Shown piece after piece: positions 1-4,752 of a DNA stretch of 7,178 nucleotides. Position numbers and translations under genes: made by a program. The stretch's first letter is position 1, and each line of letters opens with the position of its first letter. The DNA lies in contig JAPWUY010000086.1 of the NCBI GenBank assembly GCA_028275295.1, positions 1 to 7,178 on the forward strand. Reading direction: 5' to 3'. The notes under the pieces were generated by a model. It did no database searches. It was given only the letters and a program-made list of their open reading frames with translations, and was not told the DNA's origin. The DNA is from Thermodesulfobacteriota bacterium (GTDB lineage: Bacteria > Desulfobacterota > Desulfocorpusculales > Desulfocorpusculum).

Positions 1-469
1 TGGCCTTGAGGGAATGAGCACAGGGCTCGCCTCTCAGTGCGGAACATGGCCTCGATGGGAGGCACAGGGAGCACTCCCCAGCACCGAAACCCATGGCAAG
101 GGGGAAGCCCATGTAGAAGGCCCTCGCCTCCAATTCTGCGAGGATCTCCTTGTGTCTGAGCTCCGTGGGAAGATGGGTCAACCTCCAGTCAGGGCCCACA
201 AAGTCCTCGACCCTGGCCTCGAGTTGGAAAAGAAGCGCAAAGGAATACTCCTGGATTATCTTCCTTGTGACTTCAGGGGTCAAAGGATTATGAGGTGGAC
301 ACATGAGGCTACTCCCAAAGAATCTACACAAGGGCACGTAACATTTGGCCCTCGCTGCCTCCCTCACCACTAGAAGATCCGTCCCCACAATCCGGACTCT
401 CGAGCACCCAAGGGCCATAGCCTCTCTGCACAAGATTTGGAGCTTACTTTCGAGGGAGTGTGTTTCCAT
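1..469 (-). CDS. DUF2284 family cysteine-rich (predicted metal-binding) protein, C-terminus cut by window edge
   Basis: This is an open frame of 156 codons with no stop, running off the left edge of the window. The start is ATG 469-467, with GAGGGG about 10 nt upstream, only 14 nt after the ecfT stop, so it is the fifth gene of the thiamin operon. The visible sequence fits DUF2284: a first cysteine cluster Cys43, Cys48 and Cys57 in the context MCPPHNPLTPE, then a helical middle part, and near residues 131-150 a ferredoxin-like second cluster GECSLC (Cys133, Cys136) followed by Cys142 and Cys150. Such spacing suggests binding of an iron-sulfur cluster or another metal, but no member has a function that I can name. 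No signal peptide or membrane segment is visible, so it is probably cytoplasmic. The link to thiamin is positional only. The family call is fairly secure from the cysteine pattern and the CPPH motif. Confidence 0.85.
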   Translation of the reverse strand, partial: METHSLESKLQILCREAMALGCSRVRIVGTDLLVVREAARAKCYVPLCRFFGSSLMCPPHNPLTPEVTRKIIQEYSFALLFQLEARVEDFVGPDWRLTHLPTELRHKEILAELEARAFYMGFPLAMGFGAGECSLCLPSRPCSALRGEPCAHSLKA

Positions 470-483
470 CCTCTTGCTTCCCC

Positions 484-1152
484 TCAGGTGTCTTCTCCCA
501 AATAAGCAACGACAAAGGTCAAAACAATCCATCCCACCACCAACCCGTACTCCCACAAGGTTATTCTCCTTGGAGGCCTTCTCCTCTCAACCTTCCTCAC
601 AAATCCCCTCGCCTCCAATGCCACGGCCAAGTCCTCGGAGAGCTGAAAGGACTGGACGAGAAAGGGAACCGCAAGGGCCATCAAATTTGGGATGTTTCTC
701 AACCTGGGCCTCAAATCTATTCCCCTCGAACGCTGAGCATCCACGATGGACTTGAGCTTCCTTCCCAGAAGGGAGACATACCTCATGGCAGTTGCGAGGA
801 TGAAGCAGAAACTCCAAGGAACTCCCAATCCTGTCAAGGCCTGGGCTAGCTCTTCCACGGTGAGACTCTGGAAGAGAAGAAAAGAGACCAGAAAGAGCGC
901 CATGAACCTGAGGCCCATCTCCATTGCATCTTGCCAGGAAAAGCTCACCCATCCAACCAAAACCACCACAGCTACCATGGGGCCCGATATCCTGAGATAA
1001 GACAAAAGCTCCCTTGCCCGAGAAAGGACCAGAAGGCCTTCCAAAAGCGCGCCAAGCTCCACTGCCAGAAGCAATCTCCTCTGGGTCAAGAGAACCATTA
1101 CCACTGTCAGAATTCCCAGGATCACCCTTATCCTAGGATCCACCTTTTTCAA
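484..1152 (-). CDS. ecfT: Energy-coupling factor transporter transmembrane protein EcfT (CbiQ family)
   Basis: This is the membrane scaffold of an ECF-type vitamin importer. It couples ATP hydrolysis by the EcfA cassettes to movement of the S component (here ThiW) in the cytoplasmic membrane. The protein is 222 residues, slightly shorter than usual for EcfT (about 250-270). It opens with DPRIR, the typical cytoplasmic start before the first helix. Hydrophobic segments lie near residues 9-23, 27-44, 58-72, 81-97, 112-128 and 201-218. The two coupling helices carry the family's A-R-G type motifs: SRG at 142-144 and ARG at 181-183, which dock into the ATPase grooves. The first motif is SRG instead of ARG, a common variation. 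Translation starts at TTG 1152-1150, whose last two bases are the first two of the ecfA stop (TTGA overlap), which suggests translational coupling. GTG codon 4 is a less likely start. Confidence 0.93.
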   Translation of the reverse strand: MKKVDPRIRVILGILTVVMVLLTQRRLLLAVELGALLEGLLVLSRARELLSYLRISGPMVAVVVLVGWVSFSWQDAMEMGLRFMALFLVSFLLFQSLTVEELAQALTGLGVPWSFCFILATAMRYVSLLGRKLKSIVDAQRSRGIDLRPRLRNIPNLMALAVPFLVQSFQLSEDLAVALEARGFVRKVERRRPPRRITLWEYGLVVGWIVLTFVVAYLGEDT

Positions 1153-2570
1153 AGCAATACCTCGGATACCACTTTTCCGGCTCTCATTTCCAAGATCCTA
1201 TCCGCAACTGCCATTGCAAAACCCATGTCGTGGGTGACCACGACCGTCGTCTGCCCCCTCTGTGCCAGATCATCCAAGGTCCTGGCTAGGGCCATTCGAG
1301 CCCGGCCATCCTGACCAGAAGTGGGCTCGTCCAAAACCAGAATCTCTGGTTCCATGGCGAGGATGGAGGCTATGGCAACCCTTCTCTTCTCACCCTCGCT
1401 CAACTTAAAAGGAGATCTCCCCAGGAGATCCCGGATACCCATTGTCTCGCAGATCTCCTCGAGCCTGCTCTCCGTGCACCTTTTCTTTGCCTGCGGAGAG
1501 GCGAGAATCTCCTCCTCTACCTTGAGCCTGAAGAACTGGTCGTTGGGATTCTGGAAAACGAGGCCCACTTTCCCGCTCATCTCAGAGGGATCCCTCCGCC
1601 CCACTCTCTCTCCCATGACATACACTTCTCCTCCAGTGGGTCTCAGAAGACCATTGAAATGGCGGATGAGGGTCGTCTTGCCAGCGCCATTGGGTCCCAG
1701 GATTGCTAGGGTCTCCCCTCGCCTCACCTTCACATCTACCCCTTTTAAGAGCAAAAGACCGTCTCTTCTGTGGTAGAGCCCTCTTCCCTCCAAAACCGTC
1801 TCCTCGTCTCTTTTCCCCCTGCGTTTTCTTTCCCCGTACACAGGGATCAAGCCTCTTTTCACGAGCTCTTCCCCCGCTCCAGCCGCAGGTCCGTCGTAGA
1901 CCTTGTGGCCACAATCGAGCAAGACGCATCTACTAACGTCTTCTATCAGACCCTGGACTCTGTGCTCCATCACAAGAAGGGTCCTCCCCTGGGAGTTGAG
2001 CTCCTTGAGAACCCCTCTCACCCTCTTTGCCGATTCCTCGTCGAGGTGGGCGAGGGGCTCGTCCACAATGAGGAGCCTGCAGGGCATGGAGGCAATGGAA
2101 GCCAGAGCCACCAACTTCTTCTCGCCTCCAGAGAGTTCCCGGGGGCTTCTCTCCATGAGGTGGCCTATCCCCAGCGAATGGGCCATCGCCGATACCCTAC
2201 TTTGAATCTCCCCTTCGTCCATTCCCAGGCCCTGGAGCCCAAAGGTCATCTCATCGGCCACAGAAGGATTGAAAAGCTGTGCATCCACATTCTGGATCAC
2301 AAGACCCACATGGGGCAGAAGCTCCGACGGGCCCCGAAGGGAAATATCCACTCCAGCCACCGTGGCCTTACCCTCCATATTTCCACCCAAAAGGTGAGGG
2401 ATCAGACCGGCCACTATGTAGGCCAGTGTGGTCTTGCCTGAGCCGCTCCCTCCGCAGAGAAGCACGTACTCGCCTTCCTGGATCTGGAGATCAACCTTCT
2501 CGAGGGCCTTTCTTCCCCCACTTCCTGGAAAGGCGTAGCTTACGGATTCGAGATTCACTAAGGATTCCAT
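1149..2570 (-). CDS. ecfA: Fused double-cassette ECF transporter ATPase (EcfA1-EcfA2 in one chain)
   Basis: This is the energy-supplying subunit of the ThiW thiazole importer, with two complete ABC ATPase domains in one 473-residue chain where many bacteria use separate EcfA1 and EcfA2. Cassette 1: Walker A GGSGSGKTT (40-48), Q-loop Gln93, signature LSGGEKK (146-152), Walker B LLIVDEP (166-172), His203. Cassette 2: Walker A GPNGAGKTT (292-300), Gln340, signature LSEGEKRR (390-397), Walker B ILVLDEP (410-416), His447. A basic linker around 246-254 (GERKRRGKR) joins them. All catalytic residues are present in both halves. The open frame extends upstream to 3047, but the first ~160 residues there are a shadow of thiW and low-complexity in character. 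The chosen ATG 2570-2568 has AGGAAGG 7 nt upstream and overlaps the thiW stop by 13 nt. A GTG at 2558-2556 is an alternative. The layout resembles YkoD-type fused cassettes. Confidence 0.94.
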   Translation of the reverse strand: MESLVNLESVSYAFPGSGGRKALEKVDLQIQEGEYVLLCGGSGSGKTTLAYIVAGLIPHLLGGNMEGKATVAGVDISLRGPSELLPHVGLVIQNVDAQLFNPSVADEMTFGLQGLGMDEGEIQSRVSAMAHSLGIGHLMERSPRELSGGEKKLVALASIASMPCRLLIVDEPLAHLDEESAKRVRGVLKELNSQGRTLLVMEHRVQGLIEDVSRCVLLDCGHKVYDGPAAGAGEELVKRGLIPVYGERKRRGKRDEETVLEGRGLYHRRDGLLLLKGVDVKVRRGETLAILGPNGAGKTTLIRHFNGLLRPTGGEVYVMGERVGRRDPSEMSGKVGLVFQNPNDQFFRLKVEEEILASPQAKKRCTESRLEEICETMGIRDLLGRSPFKLSEGEKRRVAIASILAMEPEILVLDEPTSGQDGRARMALARTLDDLAQRGQTTVVVTHDMGFAMAVADRILEMRAGKVVSEVLL

Positions 2571-3043
2571 ATACCTGCCTTCCTCAGTATCTGAAGGACC
2601 AGGACCCCCAATATCGCTCCCAGGATACTGCTGGATGCGAACGCTCCCATGAGGACGGATGCGGCCATGGTCTTCTTCATGATCATGGGGGCCACTATCC
2701 AGAGGCTGACCAGTGCACCCAGAAGGCCCGTGCCTATTACCTCTCCCACGGCAGCCCCATAGATGCTCTTGAAAACTCTGTACGCCATCCCCGCGAGGAA
2801 GGCGCCTATCATCCCCCCTGGAAATGCCAGGGGAGTGCCGACTCCGAGTATGTTCCTTATTATGGCTGCGGCGGTCGCGACCCCTAAGGCGTACCATGGG
2901 CCCACCATGACAGCCCCGATGACGTTGATCATGTGTTGGGCCGGAAACAGTTTTATGAACCCAACGGGTATGAATATGGGTGAGAGAGCAACAGCCATGG
3001 CAACCAGAATCACGGCCCTCGCGATTTTCTTCGTCTCCATCAT
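2558..3043 (-). CDS. thiW: Energy-coupling factor transporter S component ThiW (thiazole/thiamin precursor uptake)
   Basis: This is the substrate-binding membrane subunit of an ECF importer. ThiW is the family predicted to take up the thiazole moiety of thiamin and is typically under TPP-riboswitch control, as here. The 161-residue protein is almost entirely hydrophobic with about six membrane segments. Family-typical stretches are FPAQHMINV (33-41), GPWYAL (48-53), RNILGVGTPLAFPG (63-76) and GEVIGTG (100-106). Two ATG codons are adjacent: 3043-3041 overlaps the thiF stop as ATGA, and 3040-3038 lies 7 nt after AAGGAGG and has the better spacing, so the real protein may be one residue shorter. 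It sits between thiF and the ECF energizing module, all apparently co-transcribed. The family identification is firm from the motifs. The exact substrate (hydroxyethylthiazole or a relative) is inferred from family and riboswitch context. Confidence 0.92.
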   Translation of the reverse strand: MMETKKIARAVILVAMAVALSPIFIPVGFIKLFPAQHMINVIGAVMVGPWYALGVATAAAIIRNILGVGTPLAFPGGMIGAFLAGMAYRVFKSIYGAAVGEVIGTGLLGALVSLWIVAPMIMKKTMAASVLMGAFASSSILGAILGVLVLQILRKAGIWNP

Positions 3044-3873
3044 TCACCCTCCTTGCCGGACAGGGGCTCTTTCTCCTCGAGCCCCAGAATCAAGCGCAAG
3101 ACCAAGTTGGCCTGGTGGTGCGCAGCGATTCCCACCCTCGGGGCCATGAGCCCTTGTCCTGGCCTGGCTGCCGAAAGCTGATCCCCCACTATGTAAAGGT
3201 TGGGTGATATCTTCTCCGTTCGAATGGTATTGCTCGGCCCATAGCCCGCAAGACCTGAAGCGGCCACAATCACGTGCCCTGGCATCCTCTCGAGCACAGT
3301 GGTTATGATCATCTCCTTCATCTCCGCCTTGTCGAATGCTTCGACAATTATGGGTGTGGAGGCGAATATCCGGGGAATGTTCTCCCTGTCAAGAACGACC
3401 TCGTGTCCTTCCACCTGGACGTATGGGTTGATCCTTGCCAGGTTCTCTTTCATTGCTTCCACCTTGGACATACCTATCTGTTCCACGAAATACTGCTGCC
3501 TGTTGAGATTGCTCGGCTCCACCACATCGAAATCAGCTATGACAAGCACCCCTATGCCCACCCTCGCGAGCGCCACTGCCACCGAAGATCCGAGGCCTCC
3601 CAGGCCAGCAATCCCCACCCTGGCAGCCTTCACCTTTTGGTGAACCCCTGGGGTGTGTCTGGCCATCATGAGGGCCTCCAGCTCCTCAGGAGGGGGGACC
3701 TCTCCCCTCTTTATCAGGACCACCTCGTCCCCATCCTTGAGGGTGACATCGCCTGACTGGGGGAACCCATTGTGGATCACCACATCAGCATCGGGTTTGA
3801 AGGCATCCCTGAGAGCGTGAAGGGTGATGGACTCTCCCACTTCCACATCCCTCTCGTTCAATTTGATCCTCAT
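3040..3873 (-). CDS. thiF: ThiS adenylyltransferase ThiF (family 2) with N-terminal ThiS-like domain
   Basis: ThiF enzymes activate the sulfur carrier ThiS by adenylating its C-terminal glycine, for assembly of the thiazole of thiamin. The 277-residue protein has a ThiS/ubiquitin-like domain at 1-57 (ending LKDGDEVVLIKRG), a linker, then a Rossmann E1-type domain. In that domain are GLGGLGS (90-96, ATP binding), DFDVVEPSNLNRQQ (114-127, with conserved Asn124, Arg125 and Gln126), GMSK (134-137) and VEAFD with metal-binding Asp181. The late stretch PGQGLMAPRV is typical of the clostridial-type short ThiF family. Two oddities: the chain contains no cysteine at all, so it lacks the zinc CxxC pairs and the sulfur-transfer Cys of E. 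coli ThiF, and the ThiS-like domain has Gly-Glu (57-58) where free ThiS ends in Gly-Gly. The start ATG 3873-3871 has GGAGG 5 nt upstream; the frame is open to 3990, but that part is riboswitch leader. First gene after the riboswitch. Confidence 0.93.
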   Translation of the reverse strand: MRIKLNERDVEVGESITLHALRDAFKPDADVVIHNGFPQSGDVTLKDGDEVVLIKRGEVPPPEELEALMMARHTPGVHQKVKAARVGIAGLGGLGSSVAVALARVGIGVLVIADFDVVEPSNLNRQQYFVEQIGMSKVEAMKENLARINPYVQVEGHEVVLDRENIPRIFASTPIIVEAFDKAEMKEMIITTVLERMPGHVIVAASGLAGYGPSNTIRTEKISPNLYIVGDQLSAARPGQGLMAPRVGIAAHHQANLVLRLILGLEEKEPLSGKEGE

Positions 3874-3912
3874 CCTCCCCTCCAGCCTCGGTGGATCCAG
3901 TTTGGAGAAACC

Positions 3913-3954
3913 AAAAACTTTGAGGCCGCCTCCCAGAAGAAGGGAAGCGGCCTC
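3913..3954 (-). terminator. Riboswitch-controlled intrinsic terminator in the thi leader
   Basis: Reading the minus strand, 3954-3942 (GAGGCCGCTTCCC) pairs with 3934-3922 (GGGAGGCGGCCTC) in a 13-bp stem with one U-G pair, around a 7-nt loop (TTCTTCT). After a 4-nt spacer AAAG comes a run of five T (3917-3913). It lies between the TPP aptamer and the thiF ribosome binding site, as expected for transcriptional attenuation. The 4-nt gap before the U-run and its shortness make the terminator less than ideal, but the overlap of its 5' arm with a perfect antiterminator supports the role. Confidence 0.8.
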
Positions 3955-4020
3955 CCGAAACCCTCCTCGCACCCAGTGAGACGAGTGCAAGGGTACTCTT
4001 CAGCCCGGCGTCGCTTCCCT
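3941..4020 (-). promoter_or_regulatory. Antiterminator pairing linking TPP aptamer to terminator
   Basis: Minus-strand AGGGAAGCG (4020-4012), at the 3' end of the aptamer and including most of the P1 3' strand, is perfectly complementary to CGCTTCCCT (3949-3941) in the 5' arm of the terminator. A further GCC/GGC pairing is possible past a 2-nt bulge. This 9-12 bp helix cannot coexist with either P1 or the terminator, which gives the switch. Without TPP the antiterminator forms and the operon is read. With TPP, P1 is stabilized, the terminator arm is freed and transcription stops. Confidence 0.75.
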
Positions 4021-4099
4021 ACGCTGGTATTACCCAGATCAGGTTCAAAGGGTTGCCGCGCCCATAAAGCGCGACTCTCAGTGAACCACCCCTAGCGAC
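4010..4099 (-). promoter_or_regulatory. TPP riboswitch aptamer (THI element)
   Basis: The minus strand carries the TPP aptamer core: GGGGTGG near the 5' side, CTGAGA (4081-4076), a variable P3 arm closed by GTCGCGC/GCGCGGC, then ACCCTTTGAACCTGATCT and GGGTAATACCAGCGTAGGG, matching the conserved THI box. P1 is a perfect 6-bp helix, GTCGCT (4099-4094) with AGCGAC (4015-4010), extendable by one U-G pair. It is 90 nt long, about 137 nt ahead of thiF, and controls the thiF-thiW-ecfA-ecfT-DUF2284 operon. Its likely mode is transcription termination when thiamin pyrophosphate is bound. Confidence 0.97.
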
Positions 4100-4105
4100 A
4101 GGAAA

Positions 4106-4134
4106 ATTCCATCATGGCGGTAGAGTTTTGTCAA
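4106..4134 (-). promoter_or_regulatory. Sigma70-type promoter of the thiamin operon
   Basis: On the minus strand a perfect -35 box TTGACA (4134-4129) is followed after 17 nt by TGGAAT (4111-4106), which matches the -10 consensus at four of six positions. Transcription would begin 7 nt later at about G4099, exactly the first base of the riboswitch P1 stem. That coincidence strengthens the call. Confidence 0.7.
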
Positions 4135-4164
4135 GGCCAACTGGGATGTGTCGTGAGAAAAGGG

Positions 4165-4170
4165 TATCAT
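4165..4170 (+). promoter_or_regulatory. Possible -10 box for the divergent selenoprotein gene
   Basis: TATCAT matches the -10 consensus at five of six positions. It would place the transcript start near 4177, about 36 nt ahead of the preferred GTG start at 4214 and upstream of its AGGAGG ribosome binding site. No good -35 box is found 16-18 nt upstream, so this is only a candidate. Confidence 0.3.
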
Positions 4171-4213
4171 AGTCACGGGAATGAAAGATCTCGCAGACAG
4201 GAGGAGTTTCCAG

Positions 4214-4519
4214 GTGAGGATCGAGTGTTTGGTGGCAGAAGGATGTGCTTCTCTCGCGTCCCTGGAGAGGAATATCCGAAAGGCTCTCGAGGAAGAGGGC
4301 ATGGAGGCCGAGATCACAGTGAAGGTCCTCGGGGAAGAGGAAGCGAGGAGGATGGGAGTTCCAGGTTCTCCCACAGTCCTCATAGATGGAGAGGATCTCG
4401 AAGGAGTGAGACCTCTAGAAGGGACCATCTCTTGAAGGGCTTACAGGGACGAGGCAGGGTGCCTCGTGAACATTCCCCCAGTAAGCTTGATAAGGAAAGC
4501 TCTGAGAAAGGCTCTTTGA
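4214..4519 (+). CDS. Probable selenoprotein: small thioredoxin-like protein with in-frame UGA (Sec74)
   Basis: The gene reads as 101 residues if TGA 4433-4435 is decoded as selenocysteine. The N-terminal part looks like the small thioredoxin-fold proteins with an EGCxS motif: beta strand RIECLVAEGCAS (Cys11), helix 14-29, strand EITVKVL, then VPGSPTVLIDGEDLEG (49-64) containing the fold's cis-Pro at 53. A normal reading stops at 4435 after TISstop, but the frame stays open for 27 sense codons and ends at TGA 4517. This tail has Sec74-Arg-Ala-Tyr, Pro88-Pro89 and IRKALRKAL, resembling the C-terminal CR-x-Y...PP...I-x-x-AL tail I recall from this family, with Sec at the Cys position. A SECIS-like hairpin follows the TGA. 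GTG 4214 is preferred as start because AGGAGG lies 9 nt upstream and the protein then begins at the first strand; ATG 4181 (11 residues longer) has no clear ribosome binding site. The role is presumably thiol/selenol redox, substrate unknown. A nonsense mutation (broken gene) is the main alternative. Confidence 0.75.
4449..4467 (+). promoter_or_regulatory. Bacterial SECIS element (selenocysteine insertion hairpin)
   Basis: ACGAGGCA (4449-4456) pairs perfectly with TGCCTCGT (4460-4467), giving an 8-bp stem capped by GGG. The stem begins 13 nt after the UGA at 4433-4435 and the loop begins at the 22nd nucleotide. Bacterial SECIS elements lie inside the coding region directly after the UGA, with the loop roughly 16-37 nt downstream and a G in the first two loop bases; both conditions are met. 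The hairpin would bind SelB. Confidence 0.75.
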
Positions 4520-4542
4520 GCCTCTTCGCTCGAAAAAGAGGC
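4520..4542 (+). terminator. Hairpin directly after the selenoprotein stop, without a U-run
   Basis: GCCTCTT (4520-4526) and AAGAGGC (4536-4542) form a 7-bp stem with a 9-nt loop, starting at the base after the TGA stop at 4517-4519. The position suits transcript end formation or 3' protection. No run of T follows on the plus strand, so it is not a standard intrinsic terminator. Confidence 0.35.
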
Positions 4543-4685
4543 CCCCTGGGGCCTTGTGGGAAACTCGTCCGAGGGGTCCTTGTGAATCCGAGGGCAAAGG
4601 CCGAAAGATGACCTCTCGGTGATCGTCTCCCCAGGCAGACCAGCTCCAATGACATGGGTTTTGGCTGAGAGGCCCACTGCTTCTA

Positions 4686-4712
4686 CATTCCGTGAAGGGA
4701 GTCCATTCCGTG
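4686..4712 (+). repeat. 9-bp direct repeat CATTCCGTG upstream of lgt
   Basis: CATTCCGTG occurs at 4686-4694 and again at 4704-4712, a period of 18 bp (nearly two helical turns), immediately before a TTGACA box at 4713. The two copies would face the same side of the DNA, as paired operator half-sites do. No regulator is known to me for this sequence, and a chance repeat is possible. Confidence 0.5.
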
Positions 4713-4741
4713 TTGACAAAGAGGAACTCCCTTGGGAGAAT
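4713..4741 (+). promoter_or_regulatory. Candidate promoter of lgt
   Basis: A perfect TTGACA (4713-4718), a 17-nt spacer and GAGAAT (4736-4741, four of six consensus positions) would start transcription near 4748. That is only about 5 nt before the preferred lgt ATG at 4753, so the transcript would be almost leaderless. The box may therefore be coincidental, with the true promoter further upstream. Confidence 0.35.
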
Positions 4742-4752
4742 CTCGAGAAAAG

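Noticed and set aside
76..181. Plus-strand frames over the left edge (119 and 136 codons)
   Set aside because: They are shadows of the minus-strand DUF2284 gene and ecfT; the minus frame holds the conserved cysteine motifs.
1770..2441. Plus-strand frame of 223 codons opposite ecfA
   Set aside because: It is antisense to the highly conserved first ATPase cassette and has low-complexity His/Pro/Ser/Arg composition; no plausible start context.
2571..3047. N-terminal extension of the EcfA frame to ATG 3047 (632 residues in total)
   Set aside because: The extra ~160 residues are His/Arg/Gly-rich, have no domain character and lie wholly on top of thiW in another frame. The ATG at 2570 has a good ribosome binding site and gives the normal fused-EcfA length.
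3874..3990. 39-residue N-terminal extension of ThiF to ATG 3990
   Set aside because: It would translate the terminator region of the TPP riboswitch leader; ATG 3873 has a strong ribosome binding site and starts exactly at the ThiS-like domain.
4433..4435. Plain stop codon or pseudogene reading of the TGA
   Set aside because: Less likely because the downstream frame keeps family-like residues and a SECIS-shaped hairpin lies at the right distance, but a nonsense mutation cannot be excluded from this window alone.
4114..4611. Plus-strand frame of 165 codons overlapping the selenoprotein
   Set aside because: The translation is Arg/Gly/Ser-rich shadow sequence in a different frame from the thioredoxin-like protein, with no motifs.
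4520..4752. Search for a further small gene or RNA between the selenoprotein and lgt
   Set aside because: No frame with a ribosome binding site and family-like sequence was seen, and no tRNA-like fold; only the hairpin, direct repeat and promoter-like box.
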